Below are positions 1 to 9,237 of a stretch of 64,000 nt of DNA, one piece after another. A model generated the notes under the pieces. It saw only the letters and a list, made by a program, of their open reading frames with translations, had not been told where the DNA came from and made no database searches. A program made the position numbers and the translations under genes. The stretch comes from Pseudomonas sp. QTF5 (lineage in GTDB: Bacteria > Pseudomonadota > Gammaproteobacteria > Pseudomonadales > Pseudomonadaceae): contig NZ_AZRW02000006.1 of assembly GCF_000512695.2 (NCBI RefSeq), positions 1 to 64,000 of the forward strand, given 5' to 3'. How positions within the stretch are numbered: the stretch's first letter is position 1; every line of letters starts with the position of its first letter.

Positions 1-91
1 TGGTTGGCATACATGCACCTCTTCAACATGTTATGCCCGAACACAAAATTTATGACAGTCCCTTGTTAAAGGCGTATTTCCATGCACCCAC

Positions 92-116
92 AAAAAACCC
101 CGGATCAACCGGGGTT
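92..116 (-). terminator. Rho-independent terminator of ppa
   Basis: Read on the minus strand, a 7-bp perfect stem (ACCCCGG / CCGGGGT) with a five-base loop is followed by a run of six T. It lies about 20 bases past the ppa stop codon and fits an intrinsic terminator for that gene. Confidence 0.8.
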
Positions 117-134
117 CTTCTTCAACGTCGCAGC

Positions 135-662
135 TCAGCCTTTATAGGCAGCAACCGACTTGGTGATCGCGTCGCGGGCGGCATCTGCGCCGGCCCAGCC
201 TTCGATCTTCACCCATTTGCCTTTTTCGAGATCTTTGTAGTTCGCGAAGAAGTGCTCGATCTGCTGAATCAACAGCGCAGGCAGATCGGTGTATTCCTTC
301 ACATCGACGTACAGCTGGGACAGCTTGTCGTGTGGAACCGCGATCACTTTGGCATCGCCGCCGCCGTCGTCGGTCATGTTCAGGATGCCTACCGGACGCG
401 CGCGGATTACCGAACCTGGAGCAACCGGGTAAGGCGTCACGACCAGCACGTCGAGGGGATCACCGTCGTCAGCCAGGGTGTTCGGGATGTAACCGTAGTT
501 GGCCGGGTAGAACATCGGGGTGGCCATGAAACGGTCAACGAACAGGCAGTCGCTGTCTTTGTCGATTTCGTATTTGATCGGCGCGTGGTTGGCCGGGATC
601 TCGATCGCGACGTAGATGTCGTTCGGCAGGTCTTTGCCAGCCGGAATCTTGCTGTAGCTCAT
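135..662 (-). CDS. ppa: Inorganic pyrophosphatase (family I)
   Basis: Hydrolyses pyrophosphate to two phosphates in the cytoplasm, which pulls biosynthetic reactions such as nucleic-acid and aminoacyl-tRNA synthesis forward. The 175-residue length is normal for bacterial family I enzymes. The metal-binding signature [10 protein letters not shown] is present, along with conserved stretches around [17 protein letters not shown] and [10 protein letters not shown] chose the ATG that gives MSYSKIPAG, because the longer reading frame upstream has no family similarity. The gene is monocistronic, with its own terminator directly downstream. Confidence 0.97.
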   Translation of the reverse strand: MSYSKIPAGKDLPNDIYVAIEIPANHAPIKYEIDKDSDCLFVDRFMATPMFYPANYGYIPNTLADDGDPLDVLVVTPYPVAPGSVIRARPVGILNMTDDGGGDAKVIAVPHDKLSQLYVDVKEYTDLPALLIQQIEHFFANYKDLEKGKWVKIEGWAGADAARDAITKSVAAYKG

Positions 663-783
663 TGGGCGGTGCCCCCGTAGTTGACCAAAAACACTTGGCC
701 GGATTGACCAAAAGTGGCGGCGATTATAGGCATATTCTGCCGTCGTTGCCATGCGCCAGAGGTCGTAGAGACCCAGGTGCCCG

Positions 784-1596
784 CTAGTCGTGTGCCTGAT
801 AGACCGGGTTCTCGGCCAGAAGTTGCTTCAGCCTCGCCAGTGGATCCTGCCGGTAAAACAGCTTCAACTGCTCATAAACCTGTGGATAAGCCTCGTGCAA
901 CAAATCCGGGGCGCTGAAGAAGTATTCGCTGGTGACCGCGAAGAACTCGGCGGGGTTCTCCGCTGCGTATGGGTCGATGGCGGTTTCAGCATCAGGGTTG
1001 CGGTCCAGTTGCCGGTCGAGGTCACTGTAGGCCTCTTGCATGACCTTGGCCCAGTCGCTGACGCGCATGTCGGCATGCAGCGGTGGCAGGCCATTGGCGT
1101 CGCCGTTGAGCATGTCGAGTTTGTGCGCGAGTTCGTGGATGACCAGGTTGTAGCCTTCCCAACCACCGCTGGCCATCACGCCGGGCCAGGCGAGGATGAT
1201 CGGGCCTTGCTGCCAGGCTTCGCCGCTATGTTCGCCGTCCCATTCGTGTTCGACGCCGCTGGCATCGCGATGGCGCTGGGGACTGAGGAAATCGTCGGGG
1301 TAGAGGATGATTTCATGAAAGCCCTGATACCAGTTCAGATCGCCCAGATGCAGCAGCGGCAATTGGGCCTGGGCGGCAAGCAGCAGGCGTTGCTCCAGGT
1401 GGAGTTCGACGCCGGGCAGGGCGGTCAGGTGTTTGTCTTGCAGGAACAGCACGCAGGCTTCGCGCAGCCACTGGTCTTCGGCTGCGCTGAGGCCATCGAG
1501 AAAACTCAAGTGATGGCGCACCCGTTGCCACATGTCGTCGGCAATCGGATGCCTGGCCAGGGTGCGCTGGCGTCGCCAGGCGCTAAGGGACCACAT
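784..1596 (-). CDS. mtfA: Zinc-dependent peptidase of the MtfA (M90) family
   Basis: A 270-residue protein with the zinc-metallopeptidase motif HELAH at residues 154-158. A glutamate in [14 protein letters not shown] near residue 217 is the likely third zinc ligand, as in gluzincin-type folds. In E. coli, MtfA binds the glucose repressor Mlc and has aminopeptidase activity; whether this Pseudomonas homologue has a similar partner cannot be seen here. No signal peptide is present, so it is probably cytoplasmic. It starts 6 bases after the stop of the upstream DedA gene on the same strand, so the two are probably cotranscribed. Confidence 0.9.
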   Translation of the reverse strand: MWSLSAWRRQRTLARHPIADDMWQRVRHHLSFLDGLSAAEDQWLREACVLFLQDKHLTALPGVELHLEQRLLLAAQAQLPLLHLGDLNWYQGFHEIILYPDDFLSPQRHRDASGVEHEWDGEHSGEAWQQGPIILAWPGVMASGGWEGYNLVIHELAHKLDMLNGDANGLPPLHADMRVSDWAKVMQEAYSDLDRQLDRNPDAETAIDPYAAENPAEFFAVTSEYFFSAPDLLHEAYPQVYEQLKLFYRQDPLARLKQLLAENPVYQAHD

Positions 1597-1602
1597 CGTG
1601 AG

Positions 1603-2259
1603 TCAGCGGGGTTCGGCTTTGGACGCAGCATGACCGAGGCGGCTGCGGATCACGCTGATGATCATCGGCAGCAGCGACAGCAGGATGATGCCCACCACCA
1701 GCAGCGACAGGTTTTTCTTGATGAACGGTACGTTGCCGAAGAAGTAACCGAGGGTGACCAAGCCACCCACCCAGAGGATGGTGCCGAGGACGCTGAAGGC
1801 AAAGAACCGTGGGTAAGGCATTTTGCCAATGCCAGCGACGAAGGGGGCAAAGGTGCGGATGATTGGCATGAAGCGCGCCAGGGTCACGGTTTTGCCGCCG
1901 TGCTTGTCGTAGAAGTCATGGGTTTGTTGCAGGTAGTCGCGGCGGAAAATTTTCGAGTTCGGGTTGCGGAACAACCGTTCGCCAACGGTGCGGCCGATCA
2001 CGTAGTTGGTGCTGTCACCGAGAATCGCCGCCAGCATCAGCAGGCCGCCCAGCAGCACCGGATCCATGCCGCCACCGGCCGCCACGGCGCCCGCGATGAA
2101 CAGCAGGGAATCACCCGGTAGGAACGGCATTACCACCAGACCGGTTTCGCAGAAGATCACCAGAAACAGAATGGCGTAAATCCATGCCCCGTAGTTAGTC
2201 ACCAGCAGGTCGAGATAAACATCGAGATGCAGGATAAGGTCGATCGGGTTGAAATCCAT
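1603..2259 (-). CDS. DedA/SNARE-associated family inner-membrane protein
   Basis: A 218-residue polytopic protein of the DedA (VTT domain) family, whose members are thought to flip or transport phospholipids and to affect proton-motive force and drug resistance. It shows the characteristic re-entrant stretch with E-TGL-V-PFLPGDS and the later PIIRTFAPFVAG(I)GKM-F---F motif, plus several hydrophobic helices. The ATG giving MDFNPIDL is preferred over an in-frame GTG three codons upstream, because an AGGTG Shine-Dalgarno sequence lies at the right distance. mtfA follows closely. Confidence 0.9.
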   Translation of the reverse strand: MDFNPIDLILHLDVYLDLLVTNYGAWIYAILFLVIFCETGLVVMPFLPGDSLLFIAGAVAAGGGMDPVLLGGLLMLAAILGDSTNYVIGRTVGERLFRNPNSKIFRRDYLQQTHDFYDKHGGKTVTLARFMPIIRTFAPFVAGIGKMPYPRFFAFSVLGTILWVGGLVTLGYFFGNVPFIKKNLSLLVVGIILLSLLPMIISVIRSRLGHAASKAEPR

Positions 2260-2604
2260 GGAAAGCACCTGTGGTGATGGCCCGACTCTGCAGGCCTGTG
2301 CGGATGGCTTCGCGTAAGACTACAGCTAAGTGTGATTTTTCTTACGAGCCGGAAGAATGGGCATTATACGGGGGAAGAGGTGAAAAACGCGTCGAGTTTG
2401 TAGCGGGGGATGTCGATGGGTCGATCACAGGTCCTATTGGCTTTGCACAATCCTGGTGGCGAGGGAGCTTGCTCCCGCTGGAGTGCGAAGCGCTCCTTGT
2501 CCTGCGGTGTATCAAGAAAATTAACCTGTTGGTTTTACGACTGCTGCGCAGCCGAACGGGAGCAAGCTCCCTCGCCACAAAAGCCCCCCGCATCACGCTG
2601 TGCG
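2260..2604. other. Intergenic region, upstream of dedA and downstream of the GNAT gene
   Basis: These 345 bases hold no convincing gene. A REP doublet (2456-2578) fills the right-hand part. The left part presumably carries the promoter of the dedA-mtfA unit. Short open frames here on both strands lack family resemblance and ribosome-binding sites. Confidence 0.6.
2456..2578. repeat. REP doublet (REPIN), GGGAGCTTGCTCCC type
   Basis: Two oppositely oriented REP units face each other: GTGGCGAGGGAGCTTGCTCC on the left and its complement ending in CCTCGCCAC on the right. Each contains an internal palindrome. This is the second of three REP types seen in the window. Confidence 0.85.
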
Positions 2605-3066
2605 TTACAGCCCGTCACTGATCGGCAACACATAGTTCTTGAACTCTGTATCTTCCTTGAACCCGATGGATTCGTAGGTTTTCTGCGCGACTTCGTTATT
2701 GCTGCTGGTGGAAACGCGCATGCGCACGGCATTGGTCTCCTTGGCCATTTTTTTCGCGGTGCGGATCAGGTTGTCGGCCACCAACTGGCGGCGGGCGTCT
2801 TCGGCGACGTAGATGTCGTTGAGGATCCACACGCGTTTAAGCGAAAGAGACGAAAAGCTCGGGTACAACTGACAAAAACCCATCAGTTTGTTGTTGTCGT
2901 CATCGGCCAAGGCCAGGTAGATCACCGATTCCTTGCGCCGCAGGCGTTTCTCGAGGAACGCCCGGGACGAGTCCGGATACGGCAGGGAACCGTAAAACTC
3001 ACGATATTTGACGAACAACGGGGTCAGCAGGTCGAGGTGTTCGAGGGTCGCTTGAATAATCCGCAT
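2605..3066 (-). CDS. GNAT-family N-acetyltransferase
   Basis: A 153-residue single-domain GNAT protein. The acetyl-CoA pyrophosphate loop is in the segment AEDARRQLVADNLI (a variant of the usual R/Q-x-x-G-x-G/A), preceded by the strand LNDIYV, and the C-terminal stretch NEVAQKTYESIGFKED is typical of the fold. The substrate cannot be inferred. The start is set at MRIIQATLEHLD, because the longer frame adds six residues with no conservation. It stands alone on the minus strand. Confidence 0.88.
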   Translation of the reverse strand: MRIIQATLEHLDLLTPLFVKYREFYGSLPYPDSSRAFLEKRLRRKESVIYLALADDDNNKLMGFCQLYPSFSSLSLKRVWILNDIYVAEDARRQLVADNLIRTAKKMAKETNAVRMRVSTSSNNEVAQKTYESIGFKEDTEFKNYVLPISDGL

Positions 3067-3178
3067 GGTAGGTCTCGTCTTCAAGTGGCTGTCTTACGTG
3101 GTGACGGCGACGGGAAACCCTGGCGGCCGTGCATCGATCCTGCCTGAAACCTGAATAGAAACGCAATGCGGAAACGGT

Positions 3179-4015
3179 TCAGGTATCCGACGGGCTCAGT
3201 AGGAAATTACCTTTCATATCTGCACCAATGTCCGACTCCAGCGTCTGAACCTGGGCTTCGTCCTTCAGACTGACCCCTGATAACTGCCGCCGACAGGCTT
3301 CGCGCATCAAATACAGCAAGCGGTGTGCCGCCATGCCGTAACTCAAGCCTTCGAGCCGAACATTCGAGATGCAGTTGCGATAGGCATCTGTCAGTCCGAC
3401 TTTGGGATTATAGGTGAAATACAACCCCAGGCTGTCTGGCGAGCTCAAGCCGGGGCGTTCGCCGATCAAAATGACCACCATTTTGGCGCCCAGCAGCTCG
3501 CCAATCTCGTCGGCCACCGCGACTCGGCCCTGTTCCACCAGAATCACCGGCGACAGGGACCAGCCTTCAGCGGCTGTCTGTTCTTCCATGCGCGCCAGAA
3601 ACGGTAAGGTGTGGCGATGAACGGCCAATGCCGAGAGGCCATCGGCCACCACGACGGCCAAATCCACCCCGCCAGGATGGCTCCGTGCGTAATCGCGCAG
3701 GGTCTGCGCCGATTGGTCACTCAACTTGCGCCCCAAATCGGGGCGCTGCAGATAGCTGTTCCGGTCCGTGGCGGCGCTGTGCAGCAGCAAACTCTCACGT
3801 CCGCGCTCGACCAGTTGCGAACTGAGCCCCCTGTGATCGAACGGCAGGTGCACCGCATCCCGGGCTTGTGCATGGGCGTACTGAAAATCCAGCTGCGCGC
3901 TGGTCGGCATACTGGTGCCTGTACGACCGAGGGCAATACGTGCCGGGGTCAGGCGACGCAGTTCCAGCAACGGGTTTTGCGGATCGACAGGTAGTTTATC
4001 CATCTCAATACTCAT
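3179..4015 (-). CDS. eutC: Ethanolamine ammonia-lyase small subunit
   Basis: Small (light) subunit, 278 residues, of adenosylcobalamin-dependent ethanolamine ammonia-lyase, which converts ethanolamine to acetaldehyde and ammonia. Recognisable EutC blocks include [54 protein letters not shown] and NCISNVR. The start ATG overlaps the eutB stop codon in an ATGA junction, indicating translational coupling. The longer upstream frame is only eutB read in another frame. It is the last gene of the exaC-eat-eutB-eutC series. Confidence 0.97.
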   Translation of the reverse strand: MSIEMDKLPVDPQNPLLELRRLTPARIALGRTGTSMPTSAQLDFQYAHAQARDAVHLPFDHRGLSSQLVERGRESLLLHSAATDRNSYLQRPDLGRKLSDQSAQTLRDYARSHPGGVDLAVVVADGLSALAVHRHTLPFLARMEEQTAAEGWSLSPVILVEQGRVAVADEIGELLGAKMVVILIGERPGLSSPDSLGLYFTYNPKVGLTDAYRNCISNVRLEGLSYGMAAHRLLYLMREACRRQLSGVSLKDEAQVQTLESDIGADMKGNFLLSPSDT

Positions 4016-5406
4016 CCCAGTTGCGCCATGGCCTGACGAAAGGCCGGCGGCAGGTTGTCGCCGAAGTGAATTTTGCCGTCTGCCTGGGTGAATATGCCCA
4101 TGTTCGCCAGCCACTGTTCAAATTCCGGCGCCGGTTTAAGGCCCAAGGTTTTTCGGGCGTAAAGGGCGTCGTGGAACGACGTGGTCTGGTAATTGAGCAT
4201 GATGTCGTCGGAACCGGGAATGCCCATGATGAAGTTGATCCCGGCCACGCCCAGCAGGGTCAGCAGGGTGTCCATGTCATCCTGGTCGGCTTCGGCATGG
4301 TTGGTGTAACAGATGTCGCAACCCATGGGCACGCCCAGCAGCTTGCCGCAGAAGTGGTCTTCGAGGCCGGCGCGGATGATTTGTTTGCCGTTGTAGAGGT
4401 ATTCCGGGCCGATGAAGCCTACAACGGTGTTTACCAGAAACGGTTTGAAATGGCGCGCCACGGCGTAGGCGCGGGTTTCGCAGGTCTGTTGATCGATGCC
4501 GTGGTGGGCGTTGGCAGACAAGGCGCTGCCCTGACCGGTCTCGAAATACATCAGATTTTGGCCCAACGTGCCGCGATTCAGGCTTAAACCCGCGTCATAG
4601 CCTTCCTGCAAGACGTTCAGGTTGATGCCGAAACTGGCGTTGGCCGCTTCAGTGCCGGCGATCGACTGGAACACCAGGTCCAGCGGAACGCCGCGATTCA
4701 CCGCCTCGATGGACGTGGTGACGTGGGTCAGCACGCAGGCCTGTGTCGGAATTTCGTAGCGCTGGATGATCGCATCGAGCATTTCCAGCATGGCGCAGAT
4801 CGAAGCGATGCTGTCGGTGGCCGGGTTGATGCCGATCATCGCGTCACCGTTGCCGTACAGGAGGCCGTCGAGAATGCTCGCGGCGATGCCGGCCGGTTCG
4901 TCGGTGGGGTGATTGGGTTGCAGGCGTGTCGAGAGCCGGCCGCGCAGACCCAGAGTGCCGCGGAATTTCGTGACCACGCGGATTTTCTGCGCCACCAGCA
5001 CCAGGTCCTGCACACGCATGATCTTTGACACGGCGGCGGCCATTTCCGGGGTCAGGCCCGAAGCGAGGGCGCGCAGGCTCTGTTCGTCGGCGGCGTCGCT
5101 GAGCAGCCAGTCACGAAAGCCGCCAACAGTGAGGTGGCTGACCGCTTTAAAAGCCTGTTTATCGTGAGTGTCGATGATCAGCCGGGTGACTTCATCGGTC
5201 TCGTAAGGAATCAGTACTTCTTGTAGGAAGTGAGTCAGCGGGATGTCAGCCAGGGCCATCTGCGCGGCCACCCGCTCGCCATCATTGAGGGCGGCAACGC
5301 CGGCCAGAAAGTCCCCGGAGCGCGCCGGGCTGGCTTTGGCCATGACGTCTTTGAGACTGTCGAAGCGGTAGGTCTGGGCGCCGACGGTATGGGCAAATAC
5401 GGCCAT
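4012..5406 (-). CDS. eutB: Ethanolamine ammonia-lyase large subunit
   Basis: Catalytic large subunit, 464 residues, a TIM-barrel protein that binds adenosylcobalamin together with EutC and deaminates ethanolamine by a radical mechanism. Conserved stretches such as [53 protein letters not shown] and [19 protein letters not shown] are intact, and the length is normal. The start giving MAVFAHTVG was chosen; the extra upstream codons read through a REP element. No carboxysome-like eut shell genes are present, so this is the short Pseudomonas-type pathway. Confidence 0.98.
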   Translation of the reverse strand: MAVFAHTVGAQTYRFDSLKDVMAKASPARSGDFLAGVAALNDGERVAAQMALADIPLTHFLQEVLIPYETDEVTRLIIDTHDKQAFKAVSHLTVGGFRDWLLSDAADEQSLRALASGLTPEMAAAVSKIMRVQDLVLVAQKIRVVTKFRGTLGLRGRLSTRLQPNHPTDEPAGIAASILDGLLYGNGDAMIGINPATDSIASICAMLEMLDAIIQRYEIPTQACVLTHVTTSIEAVNRGVPLDLVFQSIAGTEAANASFGINLNVLQEGYDAGLSLNRGTLGQNLMYFETGQGSALSANAHHGIDQQTCETRAYAVARHFKPFLVNTVVGFIGPEYLYNGKQIIRAGLEDHFCGKLLGVPMGCDICYTNHAEADQDDMDTLLTLLGVAGINFIMGIPGSDDIMLNYQTTSFHDALYARKTLGLKPAPEFEQWLANMGIFTQADGKIHFGDNLPPAFRQAMAQLG

Positions 5407-5458
5407 GGGGCGGTGTCCTCCTGATTCAATAAATAACTCAAATGCACCGCCGACCCCC

Positions 5459-5548
5459 TGTGGGAGCGGGCTTGCTCGCGAAGGCGTTCTGACATCCAAC
5501 ATGTGTTGTGAATGACACTCCGCCTTCGCGAGCAAGCCCGCTCCCACA
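5459..5548. repeat. REP doublet, GTGGGAGCGGGCTTGCTCGCGAA type
   Basis: Two inverted copies of TGTGGGAGCGGGCTTGCTCG separated by about 30 bases, located between eat and eutB inside the ethanolamine transcription unit. The paired RNA could act as an mRNA-stabilising hairpin or set different expression of the flanking genes. Confidence 0.9.
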
Positions 5549-5608
5549 TGAGAACTGCGTGCACTTCAATATGGCAGGCGCCGGGAATCAGCCCGGCGCC
5601 GGTGCAAC

Positions 5609-6979
5609 TCAGACGCCTTCGAGCATCGCATCCGCCGGCGCGTCGGAACGCTGCTTGGCAGTCAGTTGGAAATACAGGTAACCGGCCGCCATGAACCCGA
5701 GGAACACACACCCGATCAAGGTGTTGAACCACGCCATCGCCACCAGGCATACCACCGCCAGAAACAGCGCGATCCCCGGTACGATCGGGTAACCCGGCGC
5801 ACGGAAGGTGCGTTCCAGGTTCGGCTCGGTTTTACGCAACTTGAACAGACTCAGCATACTGATGATGTACATCACGATGGCGCCGAATACCGACATGGTG
5901 ATCATCGCAGCCGTCAGCGTCATGCCCTGCAGGTTGACCAGGCCGTCGCTGTAGATCGCCGCGATGCCGATCACGCCGCCGGCCAGAATCGCCCGGTGCG
6001 GCGTCTGGAAGCGCGACAGTTTGGCCAGCCCTCTGGGCAGGTAACCGGCGCGAGCCAAGGCGAAGAACTGTCGCGAGTAGCCAAGAATGATCCCGTGGAA
6101 ACTCGCCACCAGGCCAAACAGGCCGATCCATACCAGCATGTGCATCCAGGTCGAATTATTGCCAACCACGGCTTTCATCGCCTGAGGCAGCGGATCGTTG
6201 ATGTTCGACAGTTGGCGCCAGTCGCCGACACCGCCAGCCATCACCATGACGCCGATGGCCAGGAACACCAAGGTCAGAATGCCACTGACGTAAGCCCTGG
6301 GAATCGTGCGTTTCGGGTCTTTGGCTTCCTCGGCGGCCATGGCTGCGCCTTCAATGGCGAGGAAGAACCAGATCGCGAAAGGTATCGCCGCAAAGATGCC
6401 GGGAATCGAGGCCATGGTGAATTCGTTGGAACCTGACCAACCATTGAGCACGAAATTGCTGAAGCTGAAGCCCGGTGCGACCACGCCCATGAACACCAGC
6501 AACTCGGCGACCGCCAGCACGGTGACCACCAATTCGAAAGTGGCTGCGATGCTCACGCCGAGGATATTCAAACCCATGAACACGAAATAGGCGCCAACAG
6601 CGGCGATCTTCGGGTCCAGTTCCGGGTATTGCACGTTGAGGTATGCGCCGATGGCCATGGCAATTGCCGGTGGCGCAAAGACGAATTCGATCAGGGTGGC
6701 AATCCCGGCGATCAGTCCGCCTCTTTCACCAAACGCCCGACGACTGTAGGCAAACGGCCCGCCAGCGTGGGGAATGGCGGTGGTCAATTCGGTGAAACTG
6801 AAGATGAAGCAGGTGTACATCGTCGCCACCATCAGGGCGGTGACGAGAAAACCCAAGGTGCCTGCGGTGCCCCAGCCGTAACTCCAGCCGAAATACTCGC
6901 CGGAAATCACCAGGCCGACGGCAATGCCCCATAAATGCAGGGTGCCGAGTGTGGGTTTGAGCTGTGTAGTAGAAGTCAT
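5609..6979 (-). CDS. eat: Ethanolamine permease (APC superfamily)
   Basis: A 456-residue inner-membrane permease with about twelve hydrophobic segments, belonging to the amino acid-polyamine-organocation superfamily. The ethanolamine permease assignment rests on similarity of segments such as GEYFGWSYGWGTAGTLGFL and AGGPFAYSRRAFGERGG, and on its place between exaC and eutBC, as in P. aeruginosa. It brings ethanolamine in for EutBC. The ATG (MTSTTQLKPT) is preceded by an AGAGAGGAC ribosome-binding sequence. Confidence 0.95.
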   Translation of the reverse strand: MTSTTQLKPTLGTLHLWGIAVGLVISGEYFGWSYGWGTAGTLGFLVTALMVATMYTCFIFSFTELTTAIPHAGGPFAYSRRAFGERGGLIAGIATLIEFVFAPPAIAMAIGAYLNVQYPELDPKIAAVGAYFVFMGLNILGVSIAATFELVVTVLAVAELLVFMGVVAPGFSFSNFVLNGWSGSNEFTMASIPGIFAAIPFAIWFFLAIEGAAMAAEEAKDPKRTIPRAYVSGILTLVFLAIGVMVMAGGVGDWRQLSNINDPLPQAMKAVVGNNSTWMHMLVWIGLFGLVASFHGIILGYSRQFFALARAGYLPRGLAKLSRFQTPHRAILAGGVIGIAAIYSDGLVNLQGMTLTAAMITMSVFGAIVMYIISMLSLFKLRKTEPNLERTFRAPGYPIVPGIALFLAVVCLVAMAWFNTLIGCVFLGFMAAGYLYFQLTAKQRSDAPADAMLEGV

Positions 6980-7103
6980 AAGTCCTCTCTGTCTTTTTTA
7001 TTGTTTGATCTGTTGGACTTTCGGGTATGGCGTTTTAGGTGTAGAGCGGGCACGCAAAGCCCATGCCAGACCAGCAGGGCGATGATTGGTGTGTCATTTA
7101 GGG

Positions 7104-7217
7104 CGCCTTCGCGAGCAAGCCCGCTCCCACATTGGGCCTGCGGTGTGCCTGCAAGTCTGGGCACGTCGGAAATCTAGTGTGGGAGCGGCGGTGCGGCGAT
7201 CCGACTTGCTCGCGAAA
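7104..7217. repeat. REP doublet with one expanded unit
   Basis: The left unit is standard (CGCCTTCGCGAGCAAGCCCG). The right unit reads GTGGGAGCGG, then an extra block GCGGTGCGGCGATCCGA, then CTTGCTCGCGAA. The central part of that REP is therefore lengthened while its ends are conserved. Confidence 0.8.
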
Positions 7218-7227
7218 TCGGTTCGAA

Positions 7228-7256
7228 GGGCGATACAGAACTACCCTGCATCGCCC
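7228..7256 (-). terminator. Possible weak terminator or stem-loop after exaC
   Basis: On the minus strand GGGCGATGCAG pairs with CTGTATCGCCC around a seven-base loop, 8 bases past the exaC stop codon. There is no long T run after it, so it may act as a partial terminator or an mRNA end-protecting structure between exaC and eat. Confidence 0.35.
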
Positions 7257-7263
7257 CCGGTTT

Positions 7264-8784
7264 TTAGAAGAAGCCCAACGGATTGATGTCGTAGCTCACC
7301 AGCAGGTTTTTGGTCTGCTGATAGTGATCGAGCATCATTTTGTGGGTTTCACGACCGACGCCGGACTTTTTGTAACCACCGAACGCGGCATGCGCCGGGT
7401 ACAGGTGGTAGCAGTTGGTCCACACACGACCGGCCTTGATGGCACGGCCCATGCGGTAGGCGCGGTTGATGTCGCGGGTCCAGAGGCCGGCACCCAGGCC
7501 GAACTCGGTATCGTTGGCGATGGCCAGGGCTTCGGCTTCGTCCTTGAAGGTGGTGATGCTCACCACCGGGCCAAAGATTTCTTCCTGGAACACGCGCATT
7601 TTGTTGGTGCCCTTGAGCAGGGTCGGCTGGATGTAATACCCGGTCGCCAGGCTACCCTCGAGTTTTTCTACCTTGCCGCCGGTCAACAGCTCGGCGCCTT
7701 CGCCTTTGGCGATTTCCAGGTACGAAAGGATTTTGTCGAACTGCTGCTCGGATGCCTGGGCGCCGACCATGGTGTCGGTGTCCAGTGGGTCGCCACGTTT
7801 GATTTGCAGGACTTTGTTCATGACCACTTTCATGAACTCGTCGTAGATCGATTCCTGCACCAGGGCGCGGGACGGGCAGGTGCAGACTTCGCCCTGGTTG
7901 AAGAACGCCAGCACCAGGCCTTCGGCGGCTTTCTCGATGAAAGTCGGTTCGGCTTGCATGATGTCGGCGAAGAAGATGTTTGGCGACTTGCCACCCAGCT
8001 CCACGGTGGACGGAATGATGTTTTCGGCGGCGCATTTCATGATGTGCGAGCCGACGGGGGTAGAGCCTGTGAAGGCGATCTTGGCGATGCGCTTGCTGGT
8101 GGCCAGGGCTTCACCGGCTTCTTTGCCAAAGCCTTGCACCACATTGAGTACACCGGGTGGCAGCAGGTCGCCGATCAGTTCCATCAGCACGGTGATGCCC
8201 AGTGGCGTTTGCTCGGCAGGTTTAAGGACCACGCAGTTGCCAGCGGCCAGGGCCGGGGCGAGTTTCCAGGCGGCCATCAGAATCGGGAAGTTCCACGGGA
8301 TGATCTGCCCGACCACGCCCAGCGGTTCATGGATGTGATAGGCCACGGTGTTGCCGTCGATCTCGGCGGCGCTGCCTTCCTGGGCGCGGATGCAACCGGC
8401 GAAGTAGCGGAAATGGTCGGCGGCCAGCGGGATGTCGGCGTTGAGGGTTTCGCGAACGGCCTTGCCGTTGTCCCAGGATTCGGTGATCGCCAGCACTTCC
8501 AGGTTCTGTTCGATGCGATCGGCGATTTTCAGCAGGACCAGCGAGCGTGCCTGGGCGGACGTGGCGCCCCAGGCATCGGCGGCGGCATGGGCAGCGTCCA
8601 GGGCCTTTTCGATGTCTTCGGCGGTGGAACGCGGGAATTCGGCAATAGGTTGGCCGTTGACCGGCGAGGTATTGGTGAAGTACTGACCTTTGACAGGCGC
8701 GACGAACTCGCCGCCGATGTAGTTACCGTATTTGCTCTTGAACGAAACGATAGCGCCTTCAGTACCGGGGTGAGCGTAACGCAT
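7264..8784 (-). CDS. exaC: NAD-dependent aldehyde dehydrogenase (acetaldehyde oxidation)
   Basis: A 506-residue aldehyde dehydrogenase that would oxidise the acetaldehyde released by EutBC to acetate. The NAD-binding and catalytic motifs are visible: [30 protein letters not shown] (general-base glutamate) and [12 protein letters not shown] with the catalytic cysteine. Its closest named relatives are ExaC/AldB-type enzymes. The start at [10 protein letters not shown] follows a GGAGAAACCC ribosome-binding sequence. It is the first gene of the minus-strand ethanolamine unit, with a sigma-54 promoter upstream and eatR divergent. Confidence 0.95.
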   Translation of the reverse strand: MRYAHPGTEGAIVSFKSKYGNYIGGEFVAPVKGQYFTNTSPVNGQPIAEFPRSTAEDIEKALDAAHAAADAWGATSAQARSLVLLKIADRIEQNLEVLAITESWDNGKAVRETLNADIPLAADHFRYFAGCIRAQEGSAAEIDGNTVAYHIHEPLGVVGQIIPWNFPILMAAWKLAPALAAGNCVVLKPAEQTPLGITVLMELIGDLLPPGVLNVVQGFGKEAGEALATSKRIAKIAFTGSTPVGSHIMKCAAENIIPSTVELGGKSPNIFFADIMQAEPTFIEKAAEGLVLAFFNQGEVCTCPSRALVQESIYDEFMKVVMNKVLQIKRGDPLDTDTMVGAQASEQQFDKILSYLEIAKGEGAELLTGGKVEKLEGSLATGYYIQPTLLKGTNKMRVFQEEIFGPVVSITTFKDEAEALAIANDTEFGLGAGLWTRDINRAYRMGRAIKAGRVWTNCYHLYPAHAAFGGYKKSGVGRETHKMMLDHYQQTKNLLVSYDINPLGFF

Positions 8785-8850
8785 GATGGGTTTCTCCTTG
8801 GCTTTTGTGCTTATAAGGGAGGACGCGCTAAAGCGCTGCATTAAGCGTAG

Positions 8851-8866
8851 AGCAAAGCTCGGGCCA
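8851..8866 (-). promoter_or_regulatory. Sigma-54 (RpoN) promoter of exaC
   Basis: On the minus strand the sequence reads TGGCCC-GAGCT-TTGC, matching the RpoN consensus TGGCAC-N5-TTGC in all but one position. The invariant GG and GC are at -24 and -12. It ends about 67 bases before the exaC start codon. The neighbouring activator is an enhancer-binding protein that requires RpoN, which supports the call. Confidence 0.75.
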
Positions 8867-8940
8867 GCGCCTTGCAGGTCAGGTAAATCAAGGCCTTGCG
8901 TGTTTTTTGTCGGACGGATGGGTGGTGTTTGTGACGCTTG

Positions 8941-8969
8941 CGGTACAGCCCCTGTGACACTTTGTACCG
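8941..8969. promoter_or_regulatory. Candidate EatR enhancer: inverted repeat CGGTACA-N15-TGTACCG
   Basis: A perfect 7-base inverted repeat with a 15-base spacer puts the half-site centres 22 bases (two helical turns) apart. It lies 75-100 bases upstream of the sigma-54 element, the usual distance for an enhancer-binding protein site. Three GTGAC motifs (8931, 8954, 8985) overlap or flank it and are an alternative recognition sequence. The assignment is inferred from position and symmetry only. Confidence 0.4.
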
Positions 8970-9071
8970 TTTGTGGCGCAGGCTGTGACTGGTGGGTCTT
9001 GCCAGCATTGCAATGCGTCGATGGCTGGAGGATGCTGGGCCTCAAATTGCCACACAGGTAATCCTTCTGTA

Positions 9072-9192
9072 GTGAGAGGGCTTGCCCCCGTTGGGCTGCG
9101 AAGCAGCCCCCAAACTCGATTTCCCGGATACACCGCGTACACAGGATTTACGACTGCTGCGCAGCCGAACGGGGGCAAGCCCCCTCGCCACA
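9072..9192. repeat. REP doublet, GGGGGCTTGCCCCC variant
   Basis: Inverted REP units reading GAGGGCTTGCCCCCGTTGGG and, on the right, GAACGGGGGCAAGCCCCCTC. It is related to the GGGAGCTTGCTCCC type but with GGGGGC/GCCCCC arms. Both arms changed together, so the palindrome has been kept. Confidence 0.8.
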
Positions 9193-9237
9193 GGAGTGGC
9201 CAGGTAAGTACTCACCTCTCGGGGAGAATAATAAGAA

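Larger units (their letters stand above)
6980..7263. other. Gap between exaC and eat
   Basis: No gene is seen in these 284 bases. The gap holds a REP doublet (7104-7217) and, just past the exaC stop, a hairpin (7228-7256) without a T run. It may carry a secondary promoter for eat, but I see no clear sigma-70 or sigma-54 element. Confidence 0.5.
8785..9237. promoter_or_regulatory. Divergent exaC/eatR control region
   Basis: This 453-base gap contains, from left to right, a sigma-54 promoter for exaC (8851-8866), three GTGAC motifs and an inverted repeat (8941-8969) that could bind EatR, and a REP doublet (9072-9192) close to eatR. A GGGGAGAATAAT stretch supplies the eatR ribosome-binding site. 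No protein-coding gene is seen. Confidence 0.7.

Noticed and set aside
7132..8844. A 570-codon plus-strand frame opposite exaC
   Set aside because: It is the antisense of exaC, begins in a REP element and shows no recognisable domain. The same holds for long frames at 790-2121, 11271-12683, 14461-15702, 21696-22682 and 39039-40046.
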